Source: Aporrectodea caliginosa | Taxonomy: Eukaryota; Annelida; Clitellata; Crassiclitellata; Lumbricidae | Length of the DNA: 64,000 bases | Assembly: GCA_020284085.1 (NCBI GenBank) | Contig: JACEVL010000100.1 | Location: forward strand, 1,070,001-1,134,000 | Direction: 5' to 3' | Shown: positions 40,801-50,883 of the stretch, in pieces | Layout: each line of letters begins with the position of its first letter | How positions within the stretch are numbered: position 1 is the first letter of the stretch | Position numbers and translations under genes: made by a program | Notes under the pieces: model-generated | What the model was told of the DNA's origin: nothing | Seen by the model: the letters and a program-made list of their open reading frames with translations, nothing else | Database searches by the model: none

Positions 40801-43800
40801 ATACCTGTTAGTCAATATCTTAAATTAAGAGCAGCCTGCAGTAAGTTGCTGTTAAAATATCCCTGTTAGTAATAATAATTTAATATTACCTTTACTCCTT
40901 TAAGTATAGTCCTGTTAATAAATATAGATACCTATGAAAGTCATTTGATTACATTAGGTTAGATATCACTATAAATCTGTTATCGGTAATAACAATCAAT
41001 TGGTAAAAACCTGCCAGGTTTGATAAAAATTGCCAATAATTAATTACCTGTTGGTAGAAACCTGTTATAACTACGTGTACCTACCATATATAACTACATG
41101 TACCTGTTGGCAGAAACCTCTCAGTAGCTACTTATTGGTAGAGACCCATTAGTAAATACCTCTTTTCTGGATTCCAATGATGGAGGACTGCAGTTGTTGT
41201 TGGAGTAACCTTTTGACTCTTCTGTTGGCTCGACATCTTCTGCTTCAACTAATCCATCTCCTTTGCCTCTGACCGAAAAGCCTTGGCAGTTCCGCTTACA
41301 ACCAGCGCCTCTTGCCCGATTACGGATGCCAAGTGAAGTCACGGATGGCTGACTGCATCGATCAACTGCAACTGGGCATCGTTTGATTGCTGGACCATGA
41401 TGAAAGCTACTCAACACAGCTGAAGAACTTGGTCCAGTAGGACAGCAATTTGCTGAATTGATTGTACCATAGTTAACATTGCCAGGAAGGCATTCACGGG
41501 TGGGTGACTCTTTGCCCTTACTCAAACCGCGACTGTCCTTGTCTCGAGTTGGTTTTGAGCAGTGTTTATCACCATTATCCCCATTGTTGTTTCGAGACTC
41601 AGTTGATTTTGAGCAGCGATTGTCAATGTTGTCTTGAGATTCAATTAAATTCATGCCAGTGCAAGTCTGCACAGTGTCTTGAAGCCGTGCGACTCTATCT
41701 TTCTGCACCTCAGAAGCCGAGCGAGATTCATCTTCCTCGACCCAGCCATTGTCCACACTAGACATCCTTGCTTTCTTTCGCAGTTGTATGAAGTTTCTAG
41801 CGTGTCCTCGCTTCGCAGTCTCCAGGGAACGGTTGTCAGATCCATTTTCATCTTCAGATTTCTCATCTGCTTTCCTTTTCCGGTTCTTATTGCTTGACTT
41901 TCCTATCTTTGACAGATCACCGTTTTTCAACATACTCTCCGACTCTTGGCCAATGGGACTGGAAATTACAAGACAGCTGCAGCAACTTACATTCACAGTT
42001 AAAATCGCAGCCTAACTGATACATAGTATGCTTAGGTAAGTCTGACTGAACCGACATAATACAGCAAAAGTCAAATCTGCAGAGATGTTAGCTTTTGCAC
42101 AGGAAAAAAGACAGAACTATCAAATGTAAGGCATTGCTGGGTAGCGTACAAGAGCCAGTCAAAAGACCTATAAGTAAATCAAGAACGAGTGGAATGATAT
42201 ATAGCCTAGTGAAAACAAGAGCAGGCCCTCAGGCCCTGTGTAGAACCTTATGGCACACCACTATTCACAACAGTGGGCACAGGCGTGAGTTGATTTAAAC
42301 CAACTGATAGAGTACAAGGGTTTAGGTATTATGCAAACCAATTGAGACTGGAACCAGATAGACGAAACCAGCATTTGAGGTGGCAAAGGAGTATACAAAG
42401 ATCATTGGTAGCTAAAGGAGCAGAGAAGTCCAGAAAAATGAGAGCAGTTACGTTTTCTGTATGCGTGCAAGGAAGGTACAGGTTTTGGGATGACTCTGTG
42501 CTGTAGGTGACAAGATTAGGCAGCAAGGCAGAGGACTGTTCACTCACCTTCCTAACTACAACCAACAGGTTCTAGCCCAGGCTAGAGAATCAAGTCTGTA
42601 ACTAAAGATAGCTGTCTCTCTGGATCTACTTAAGGGATGGCTCTACTCTTCAATGTAGCTGCTATTTAATATTATTATTCTCTACTTGTGTTATAGTTGT
42701 GTCTTTTATGTGTTCATATGCCTGTAGTATGCCTATTAATGTGTTTCAAGTACGCTTATGTACGTGTAAATATGCAGTCCTCAGCACTAACATTGAAAGC
42801 CAGCCAAAGGTATTAAGCATTAGCAACATCATTATTTTCTTCATGAGGGCAGGTGGCCAGTCCTCTCCCTCACAGTTTGATCTTCCCATCAACAGTTTAT
42901 GGTCTACGCATTCAAATAATTCTACAAATGTTTATATTAATTTTCATGTCAACGCATGCTTCTCTGATTGTAAACCTGGTATTTCTTCTTCAAAGTCATC
43001 ATCAAATCTAATCCCGAAACCTCTAGAGCACCGTTGCTATACATTGCCTGTTTAACAGTAATTGATGATCACAGCAAACTCACGTCATCAAGAGGTTGAT
43101 ACCAAGGTCCATTTGCAGGGACACATTGCACCCTCGCAAATTCTTCAAAACTTCAAGAACCTGAGCCTCGGTTAGTAGGTCGCGACCCACAGTGGCATCC
43201 AGCAAGATTTCAACACTTGTGGAATGAGAGGATAAGAGTTCCTTTATGAGGGCTGAATCAGGAGGAGAAGTCAAAATCTATGACCAGAGAAAACATCACT
43301 GGTTATTCACATAAATTAATTGACAAGAAAAGCTTTAAATTACAATAGTTTAAAATTTAATAAAGTCATTGTATTTATTTACCCTAGATACTTAAGGAAA
43401 AGTCATGATCTGTTACCACAGAATAATATTATTTGCTCTTATGGTAATCATTGACATAGTTGTTAAAAACGGTCAAAACAAAATAAAAAACGGAAAAAAC
43501 GTCGTTTTATTGAAAAAATAAAAACGGAAAAAAACGAGAAAAACGGAAAAGAAAATAATTTGACTTTTCTGCATCTTTAACTGCATTTTAAAATTAAAAC
43601 CTTGTTTACACAATTTAATTTTAATTAGCAAATAACATGACTTTATTAGTAAACACCAAGTAGGCTAGGCCTAACAGTAATCTACAACAATTATTTTCTT
43701 TTTCATAAGACTTAGTTTGGTTTAAAAAGAATTCGAGAAATTAAAAATATTGAAATATTTTCAAATTAAAATTGTATACATAAGTCCACATCAATCCATG

Positions 43801-46800
43801 CAGACATAAGCAACTAAAAACTAAACTTTGCAAGTATAGTGTACTTAATTAAAAAGTAGGTCTACTTACAATTCTGACTTAGCCTACATGTATATAAGGA
43901 CGTATATATGGAGTAATATCCGTCAGTTTATCAGTCAATCAGAGATTACTGAGTACAAAGACAACATTTCGCATTTTGGATAACTTAGAAATTCAAATAA
44001 CTGTTATAAATTTTATTTCCTGTAGCTGTTTATTTCAACTGATGACACTAAAATAATAGTGACGTAAAGTCACGTAAATTATATGAATCCTTGAAAGGAC
44101 GGAGACAACGTAAGGGATATCAGTCAAAAATAAAATTAAACAAATAGTAACAGACAGTTAATAAATAAATAAAGTTACATAAAAAATAAAAAACGGAAAA
44201 AAACGAGACGAGAAATAAAAAACGAAAAAACGACGTTTTAGGGGAAAAAATAAAAAACGAAAAAAACGTTTTTTACAACTACCTTGTTACCTTGTGCTGT
44301 CAGTTCGTTGAACCCTGGCGACCGTCATGATCAAGTTCCTCCATTTTCTTCTGTCCGCCGTCGCATCTCTCAGTTCTGTCAAATTCATTCTAGTTATTTC
44401 ATGTATCTCGTCCATCCACTTTATCCTTGGTCGTCCTTGTTTTCTCCTTCCCTCTCCATATGCTAACATCATTTCCTTTTCCAGTCCGTCTGACCGCATG
44501 ATATGTCCAAAGAACCTCAACTTTGCTCTTAGCACTGTTTGTTGAAGTGTCTCTTCTTTCTCAATTCCTATATCCCTGCGCACCCATTCGTTAGTCTTTT
44601 TCTCCATCCATGAAATTCTCTGCATTTTCCTCCATATCCACATTTCGCATGCGTTAATCTTTTTTCTCGTTTTCTTAGTCAATGTCCATGTCTCACTGCC
44701 ATATGTTACTGTTTTTACAACTATGGTAATCAATAATATTATTTTACTATTTTAATATTCCAATGTATCATTGCAAATCAATCGATATATTTATTGGTCC
44801 AACCAAAGAACATTACAAATCCTGTAATTGCGTCTTAAAAAAACAGAAAAAGTTCTTTGTTGGGGACAAAAGGAGGACCTGAAGGGACCTAGGTCCCACT
44901 AATTAGTTATCTCAAGCATGAAAAAAATAACAGCAACACTATTAGAATTATGTTTCACCATAGTTTTAATAATCATAATTATGCTACTAAGTATAATAAT
45001 ATGCACAACATTATAGGTTAACTGATTTCCACACACTCTACCACTAACTATTAATTTCACTAAATGTTTAATTACTTATTTATTTCTCTAAATATGTATC
45101 TACTTACCATATCGATGACCGGCTGAGGAAGAGATGTCTCGATTGCATTAAGAAATCGTCGGACAAGTTCTTTCAGCCTCGACGTGAATACATCACCGTA
45201 TTCCTTCTCAAACTCAGTCTCCATGTATGACTTTCGTGCTGATTCATTTGCAATGAGTCGCAGGAAGAATTTTCTGAACTCCAGCTGGCTGTGGTTCAGC
45301 TGTTTTTCAACATGTTTATCCTGAAATAAATGTGAAAACTTATCAAAAATCATCTTACTATTACTACTAATACTGTTTCTATTATCCATGCATGAATCTG
45401 TACATACACCTGTATGTATCTGTACATATGTTAGTTAGTTACCTGTACAATAGTGTACATGTAGTTATCTAGATACTAGTGCCTTTCATCATCATGTATG
45501 TATGCATCTGTATGAACAGATGCATCTGTATGTTATATTCGTATTTATGCAAATAAGGCCAAAAAAAATAATGGTGTGTTTCCGGTAACAGAGTTAAAAA
45601 AAACTGGGTAGGTAGGTAGGAAAATAATTTTATTTTGGTAAAATAATTTTATGCAGTGATTTCCCAAAATTACGCCACTGCCCATTTATGCACAGCGGTA
45701 CATGATGTACCAAAGTATATATTTTCTATGTGAGTATTAAAAATGCCTTTTTGCAGAATGTACCTACAAACTGCTGTAGAAAACAATCTTATTTATTTCA
45801 TTTTTGCTGACATCGTTTTTCTTGCAAGGTGGAAGGGGCAGGGGTGGGGAAGGAATTATGGATTATGTACATTAAACAATAAACGTGTAGCAGACAACGG
45901 CTCTTTAGGAAATATGCATGGGTGGTAACGTGAGAAAATCGCTGACTTTTCGGTGTCTGTTATCTCCTCAACATCATACATGTGTGTAAATTGTCCATGG
46001 GAAACATTGAGCCCATTTATTGTTATAATATTATTAACGCTGCATAGAAAGAAATATGGTTCCTAACGTCGTCTGCTAAGGAGACTGCTTGCTACGAAGA
46101 TTGGATGCTATGAAGACTGGTTGTTAAGGAGACTAGTTGCTAATGAAGGCAGTTGCTAAGCAGGACAGTTTCTGAGGATAACTGTTGCTAAGGAAGGCGG
46201 TTGCTAAAGGGGCCAAGTCTGACTTTGAAACTGGTTGCTAATGAGGCTGACATGATAGAGGCTGCTTGCTACAAAGCTTGGTTGCTAAGAAGGCTGGTTG
46301 CTACGAAAGTAGAATGCTACAGAGGTTGTTAAGTAGGCTTATTGCTATTAGGAGGCTTTACTTTTATAATGGCACGTACGATAGGCCTAATAGGTAGTTC
46401 TGATACAATGAATATGCGGGTCAGATTTGTGAAATAACCCTGTCAAATTACCCTGAGAAAATCCACCACTTTCGAGTCTATTACCTCACTCTCCCAAACT
46501 CCACACTTTAGCCCTTTTATTGCTGTAATTTACGGCACCATTCTTTCCATTGAAAGACCGCTAGTTTCCGAACGTCTCTGCTTCAGTGAATGCACCTATA
46601 ATGTCGCGATTCTGCATCACCGGCATGCAAAGGCTTAATGTATGTGAAGTAGGAAAAAAAATTTGTTACAAAATTTTTCGGAAAACAAATTTTTTACAAA
46701 ATTTTTCGTAAAAAAATTTTGTTTACAAAATTTTCCGAGTCGCGGCAAAAAAGTGAGTCGGTCGGGTTACCGGAAACACACCATTATTTTGTTTTGGCCT

Positions 46801-49008
46801 AATTATAATTTAACCTGATCACTGAAATAGTACACTGTATACCACTGTCCAATAATGTCTATTGAATATAAGTATTTCACTTAATACAACTTCTGATAGA
46901 ATGATATCAAAGAAGAGCAGTCCCTTAAACTACAGCCTAGAAGCGGATTTTACAGAGTCACTGCAACATTAAAGTTTCTTGAAACAGCGAAAGTTTGAAG
47001 AATTCTATAGGATTTATTCCATCATTGCAGAAAACTTTCTCGTTCAGATTATCCTACACAAGAGAATCAAAGGAATGCCTTTACCAAGAGAGAGAAGGCA
47101 TGAGATATATCGAACCTAATTCATATCAAGTAGTTAGTATACAGTCTTTGTATCATATCAATTTGAAGTTATTATAAAACTCCATCACAAACTCAGTCCA
47201 AGGACTGACGTCTCAGTGAATACAGCTCCATGATATACATTTGCCACTGTGGTGGTAATAACAGACTCTGCATGTATTTGCAAAAAGCAAAAAAATTGTT
47301 GTCGGCATAAAAAGAAGAGATAAAGCAGAGATCATATCATTGCTACAATAACTACATGGTAATAACCGTAGTCACTATCAAAACATTACAATCTTACAGC
47401 ATTTGGATTATGAAATCCAGACCGTGGAAAGTAAACATTAAGGCGCGGCAAAACCATTTTGTCAGAATTCCGAAGCATTCGGAACAACACCTGCAAAACA
47501 AACAAATGAACATAGAAGACCTGTCATAAATTGACTATTTAATGATTATAGAATAACCATTACGAAATGAATGACTTTCAATGTTGTTTATTACTAGATC
47601 GTGTTTTGATGATTATGATATTCTCCATACCTGATTGTACTCTCAAACCCATGTCCTCAACTGCATTGTATCAGAAGTCATGTTATATCATGGATGCTAT
47701 AAGGAGGTTTCTGTGTGTGTATGTATCAGAGAACTTTGTCCAGCGCCTTTTAAGTAACTCACAAGGGCGCTCCGGCACGGCTACCAAGGGATAACTGAAC
47801 AAATGCGTCTTAGGACATTTCCTGAATTGTTAAAGATGAATTCAGACATCTGGAAGTGTACAAAGCACCTTGCTGTAAGCTCTCACATAGGCTATTGATT
47901 AGCATGCTTAACTGTCAACCCAGTAGTCAGAGATTCAAATCTGCACCAGGGCATAAAGTTGTGTCATGATTTCTGCTCCATGTGTCCTGCAGAACTTGGG
48001 CTACAAAATGAGTACCATGACTGCACACTGTAGCAGGGAAGCAGGACGATTAGACAGTGAGGGAGAGGAGCATTAGCTGGTGCATTAGCTACCCATATAC
48101 AAACTCAAAGAATAGGAAATTAAGTCGCTAACAAAGTTTCCTACTCCTGGCTGTCTCTTGGGATTGTTTTCTATTCTTTTATTTGGAACATTAACAAAGT
48201 GTTAAACCCCAACACTGCACGTGCATGCCCAAGCATGGATGAAGGGGGAGGGTGATGCTAATGATCTGTTACCACAGTGTCATTAAACTGAAACTACTAC
48301 TACGGACAAAGTGTTACTTCTAGACATCCACTCAGAAGTGTTCTTTGTCTATCATCCTAAAGAGATAAATTTATTACTTACGAGTATCTTCAAAGCAGCA
48401 GACAGCCTCACGTAAATGCTGTATTCAACAAAACTTGTCATCCGCTCATACAGTTCGGTAATGATGTCAAGCACATAGGAATACCTCTCTTCATCTCCCC
48501 TGACAACAACACCACGGACTACAGCCATCATCGGAAAAATTGGCGGAATGCTCCACAGCTCTTCCGTCCAGATCGAGTTATGGTGTAGCGCAATTTCTGG
48601 AAAGAAAACAGTTTTGCAGAACCAAGTAAACCAATTTGGCCTCTACAATGGTCTCTACAAAGCTCTGTGATTTGGATTACAATTTACTTGAAGCAACCAT
48701 CGAATGATGTCCCATGCTTTATGAACTCATCACTAAATTAAATGACACATTCACAGATAATCCAGAGGAATTAAGTGCAGGACACTGTGGTGAAAGGCTT
48801 AAGGGTTGAGAGCAAGATTCTTTGGTGAAGTACAAACACAGCAACTATGATGGAACTGTACAGCTGGCAGTCAAATCATCAATCATAAAATGATATGTTG
48901 AAATTCTTAAGCCATAAAAGTGGACTCACCATGAAGAACAGCTGGCATGTGGTGACGGCAGGCGTATTCAAACAGCCATTCACGAACAAGATCTCGTCCA
49001 GAGGCCAT
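37657..49008 (-). CDS. TINF2: TIN2-like shelterin subunit, nine inferred exons
   Basis: TIN2 is the shelterin hub that bridges double-stranded telomere-repeat binders and the TPP1-POT1 branch. Nine minus-strand exons with matching phases give 677 residues plus stop. The N-terminal part (residues about 60-200) resembles the vertebrate TIN2 TRFH-like domain: PMMAVVRGVVVRG, a VLDIITEL helix, VEYSIYVRLSAALKIL, LNVYFPRSG (vertebrate LNHHFPESG), and FEKEYGDVF with SLPQP (vertebrate LEQEYGEPF with ALPTP). Exon 6 adds a long disordered region with a basic NKNRKRK stretch that could be a nuclear signal. Vertebrate TIN2 is 354-451 residues, so this one is longer. I judge the assignment from aligned motifs by eye. 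No clear FxLxP TRF-binding motif was found. Confidence 0.68.
38175..38643. mobile_element. hAT-type MITE with perfect 8-bp TSD
   Basis: CAGAGGTGTCAACCTTTTTA at the left end is matched by an inverted CAGAGGTGTCAAAAAGCTGG at the right end. The 469-bp element is flanked by ATATAAAG at 38167-38174 and 38644-38651. The interior is non-coding. CAGAGGTGTCAA ends and 8-bp duplications are typical of hAT elements. It lies in the last part of the TIN2-like gene. Confidence 0.93.
38799..38854 (-). CDS. TINF2: TIN2-like candidate exon 8 (56 nt)
   Basis: A 56-nt minus-strand interval between ACCACCGCTAG and GTAAGC, open in phase 0 at its start and leaving two bases at its end. This is exactly what is needed to join exon 7 (ends in phase 0) to exon 9 (needs two bases). 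With it the whole transcript is divisible by 3. It would encode SSMCIHHCALVSSNYTRT plus a split Leu codon. No homology supports it, so it is a phase-based inference. Confidence 0.35.
39331..39580 (-). mobile_element. CR1/L2-like LINE 3' fragment
   Basis: On the minus strand 39559-39371 encodes VVGPVVWNGLPLELCLLPRS and DTFYNCLKTVVF, the terminal segment of a CR1/L2 ORF2. The tail GCACCTTTGAGTAGTTGTCT with GCTATATAAATCCC and (GAAT)n follows. It is a diverged relative of the copy at 18031 and lies in the TIN2-like gene intron. Confidence 0.85.
39923..40132 (-). CDS. TINF2: TIN2-like exon 7
   Basis: Seventy codons between TTTGTTTTCCAG and GTAAAT, phase 0 at both ends. It encodes EVRSSGSPLREDAIPDTPLH, an acidic EGEEEVVDDQSY and TAQEEIIPSSYSFDK. 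The segment looks disordered and acidic. Its role is unknown. Confidence 0.7.
40210..40688. mobile_element. AT-rich TIR element (hAT-like)
   Basis: TAGGGCTGTTAACGATTA at the left edge is imperfectly inverted at the right edge (AGTAGGGCTACGGAAGTTAG read from the right). The interior is very AT-rich with ATTAATCG and GTTAACTA motifs and non-coding. No exact flanking duplication was seen. It lies in the TIN2-like intron between exons 6 and 7. Confidence 0.6.
41160..41958 (-). CDS. TINF2: TIN2-like exon 6 (long disordered region)
   Basis: A 799-nt exon entering in phase 2 and leaving in phase 0. It encodes about 266 polar residues: PIGQESESMLKNG, a basic SSNKNRKRKADEK, NFIQLRKKARMSSVDNG, and Ser/Asn-rich stretches. 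Vertebrate TIN2 likewise has a disordered region after its TRFH-like domain, which carries the TRF1-binding peptide. NFIQLRKKAR faintly recalls its basic flank but lacks the expected Pro. ORF length alone makes this exon credible. Confidence 0.8.
43084..43277 (-). CDS. TINF2: TIN2-like exon 5
   Basis: Encodes ILTSPPDSALIKELLSSHST, LLDATVGRDLLTEAQVLEVL and NLRGCNVSLQMDLGINLLMT. Enters in phase 0 and leaves in phase 2, which fits exon 6. Predicted helical, continuing the TRFH-like region. Confidence 0.72.
43456..44282. mobile_element. AACGG-rich AT element with inverted ends
   Basis: TAGTTGTTAAAAACGG at the left is inverted at the right as CGTTTTTTACAACTA. Both flanks are dense in ATAAAAAACGGAAAAAACG with AAACGACGTTTTA or ACGTCGTTTTATT palindromes. 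The middle is plain AT-rich. No coding capacity was found. It lies in the TIN2-like intron between exons 5 and 4, next to a LINE fragment. Confidence 0.6.
44283..44735 (-). mobile_element. non-LTR retrotransposon ORF2 C-terminal fragment
   Basis: The minus-strand frame 44733-44287 encodes YGSETWTLTKKTRKKINACE, RKMQRISWMEKKTNEWV, RAKLRFFGHIMRSDGLEKEM and GRRKQGRPRIKWMDEI. These are typical of the end of RTE/Jockey-type endonuclease-reverse-transcriptase proteins. It is truncated at both ends, abuts the AACGG-rich element and sits in a TIN2-like intron. Confidence 0.88.
45108..45320 (-). CDS. TINF2: TIN2-like exon 4 (core of TRFH-like domain)
   Basis: Seventy-one codons, phase 0 at both ends, between TTTCAG and GTAAGT. 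It encodes DKHVEKQLNHSQLEFRKFFL, METEFEKEYGDVFTSRLKEL and NAIETSLPQPVIDM. EKEYGDVF and SLPQP line up with EQEYGEPF and ALPTP of vertebrate TIN2 at matching spacing. This is the strongest evidence for the assignment. Confidence 0.85.
45556..46800. mobile_element. 1.25-kb TIR element
   Basis: The left end AGGCCAAAAAAAATAATGGT continuing GTGTTTCCGGTAAC is inverted at the right end (AGGCCAAAACAAAATAATGG continuing TGTGTTTCCGGTAAC). That gives about 35 bp of near-perfect terminal inverted repeat. No transposase frame was found, so it is non-autonomous. The flanks (CAAATA and AATTATA) do not show a clear duplication. It lies in the TIN2-like intron between exons 4 and 3. Confidence 0.85.
46066..46345. 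repeat. degenerate GGTTGCTAAGGAGGCT repeat array
   Basis: About a dozen imperfect units of 16-23 bp built on (G)GTTGCTA(A/C)(G/T)(G/A)A follow one another inside the 1.25-kb TIR element. Spacing is irregular and copies are diverged. Confidence 0.85.
47398..47490 (-). CDS. TINF2: TIN2-like exon 3
   Basis: Thirty-one codons, phase 0 at both ends, between TTGCAG and GTAAGA. It encodes VLFRMLRNSDKMVLPRLNVY and FPRSGFHNPNA. LNVYFPRSG aligns with vertebrate TIN2 LNHHFPESG. Confidence 0.82.
47735..47800 (-). mobile_element. decayed LINE/SINE 3' tail
   Basis: CCAGCGCCTTTTAAGTAACT followed by GGGCGCTCCGGCACGGCTAC matches the tail type at 18051 and 29985. No coding part remains. Confidence 0.55.
48382..48596 (-). 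CDS. TINF2: TIN2-like exon 2 (start of TRFH-like domain)
   Basis: Enters in phase 1 (completing Glu) and leaves in phase 0 before GTAAGT. It encodes EIALHHNSIWTEELWSIPPI, FPMMAVVRGVVVRGDEERYS and YVLDIITELYERMTSFVEYS. The AVVRG, VLDII and VEYSxxVRL pattern matches vertebrate SWQVVRG, VLEFL and VRYRHHERL. Confidence 0.83.
48930..49008 (-). CDS. TINF2: TIN2-like exon 1 (start codon)
   Basis: ATG at 49008-49006 in ATCATGGCC, then MASGRDLVREWLFEYACRHH and MPAVLH, ending in phase 1 before GTGAGT. The phase fits exon 2 exactly. The start was chosen as the only upstream ATG in frame with a good context. A further 5' exon cannot be excluded. Confidence 0.7.
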
Positions 49009-49033
49009 GATTAACAAACTAAATAAACATTCA

Positions 49034-49200
49034 GATGACAATGTACAGTAAGGTAAGGTAATTGCTCATCTGCTGACAGTAGTGTTTTAAAGGTGTGGTA
49101 CTCAGTATACAGGATATATCAGCTGACAATGTACAGTAAGGTAAGGTAATATATAAGCTGATATATCCTGTATACTCAGTATACAGGATATATCAGCTGA
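49034..49200. repeat. duplicated block ending in a perfect 20-bp palindrome
   Basis: GACAATGTACAGTAAGGTAA occurs at 49037 and 49124. CAGTATACAGGATATATCAG occurs at 49103 and again at 49178. The second copy forms, with AGCTGATATATCCTGTATAC at 49156-49175, a perfect 20-bp inverted repeat around the 3-nt loop TCA. It lies just upstream of the TIN2-like start. Confidence 0.95.
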
Positions 49201-49679
49201 AAAAGATGCAAGTAAGAAGGAAATTGTGTGAAACAGCCACTTATGGGGACTGGCCATTGTGCCCATGTGCCATGGCACATGGACCCCTCTGGTTTCAGCA
49301 TTGGTGCCCCTGGGGCAGAAAAGAATTAACAACATGTCAATGCACAAATGTTCTAAATATGCAAACTTCCAAAGCTTGGGCCCTTTGCATGATTGAAATT
49401 GCAAGGCCCCCAGAACGATCCCAGTCCAACTCTGCTTGTGGTCCCTCCTTGTAAAAAATTCCACTCTGGAATGTAAGACATAAGAGCAATGCATACTACC
49501 AGCTGGTAGAAAAACTGTTTTGGGATTGGGATCTGTTTTGTAATTCTATCACTTTTGGGAAGCCAGGTTTCAGGGATTTGGGTAGACCTGATAATATATC
49601 TATGTCTACCATTGGTAACTGCTTTCCAGCAGTAAACTTCAAATTTCTAAAGCTAAGCTAAGCGCAGGGCGGTTGTGTG

Positions 49680-49945
49680 GTGAATTCCCGAAACCGCAAT
49701 CCCTGAATTGAATTTCCACCAGATCCCCGAAATCTATTCTCTAAGTGAAACCAACGTTATTTGTGCAATTCCAACTTTTCAAGATGTTTTTGGAACTTTT
49801 TGAATATACTATTCAGGATATTGGCCGACAAGTCCAAACTAGTTTTCAGCATTTGAACGTTTCACAGAAAATATTTTTCTGGAATTTGGTCAATTTTACG
49901 TTTTCACCATTTTGGGGAATCGGGTTTCAAGGATTCGAGTAGTCC
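49680..49945 (+). mobile_element. copy A of a 250-bp CCCGAAA...TTTCGGG element
   Basis: Starts with CCCGAAACCGCAATCCCTGA and AGATCCCCGAAAT. Ends with TTTTCACCATTTTGGGGAAT and CGGGTTTCAAGGATTCG. Two more copies lie at 50360-50612 and, inverted, at 50884-51137. The inside is non-coding, and the ends are partly self-complementary. Confidence 0.75.
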
Positions 49946-50359
49946 TAACACAGAGCACCAGATTATTCACCAGCACCACATTGAGTCAGAGATACAAAAT
50001 GGCGATCCAAGTCCAGTTGCCAGGAGATCCGAGAGAGGAGGCCGAGGAGCTGCCAAGACAGATTTAGTTTAGTTAGGTCAAGGAAGATTGGACGACCAGA
50101 TGAGTCAGGGTAAGAATTCTTGAAGAAACTTTTGTGACTCCAATTTTGAGTAGAAAGCTTCAGGGGTGATAGACAGATGAAGCAGATGATGATGGGTGAG
50201 TGACAATACTGGTGGAGGACTGGAGGTATCGAATATTCAGGAGGGTAATTGTTCCAGAGTTGAAGCGGTGTATGTAGATGGCTCTGTTGGAGAACTTGAG
50301 GTGAATAGTGATGGAGGAGTGGGAGAGACTATGACAGAAGGATCGAGTAGAGGGGTGCG

Positions 50360-50612
50360 GCCCGAATCACGAATCTAATTTCGGCCAGATCCCCGAAATG
50401 AATTTACTAAGTCCGACACAGATGAATATTAGCAAATAAACCTGTGAAAAGGCAGTATATTGATGTACATCGATGCCACACTACATGTTTACAATTTAGC
50501 TCTGAATAACTGTCGGGAGTTCGGCCGCTTTCTAGAAAACGGTTTTCGAGAAATCGGGCTTTTGTGTATTTTCAGTGTTTTCGGGTATCGGGGATTCGGG
50601 TTGACCCGAGTA
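50360..50612 (+). mobile_element. copy B of the 250-bp element
   Basis: Begins CCCGAATCACGAATC and CAGATCCCCGAAATG. Ends TTTCAGTGTTTTCGGGTATC and GGGGATTCGGGT. Same order of parts as copy A but diverged inside. Confidence 0.7.
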
Positions 50613-50883
50613 GAGTGGGGCAGCTGGATCGTGTAAAGTTCACAGACACTCGGGTGGGGAATATTTTAAGGTTTTAAGTTGGACGCTAGTGACAGAACTT
50701 TGGAGTGAATTCACTCTGAGATTTTCAGCCAATGGAATGATTTGAGGATGGGAGTGATATGATAATGCGTGGGTGTTCTGTCGACAAATCAGGCTAGTGA
50801 GTTTTGGATAAGTTGCAGACACTTAATTCGGGCGGATTTATGGTTGAGAAAGCGGGAATTACAGCACCAAGCCTTGAGTTGGC

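Noticed and set aside
47885..47955. tRNA-like stretch (AGCATGCTTAACTG and AGAGATTCAAATCTGCACC)
   Set aside because: Box B-like sequence is present but the acceptor stem and box A do not pair convincingly. At most a decayed SINE head.
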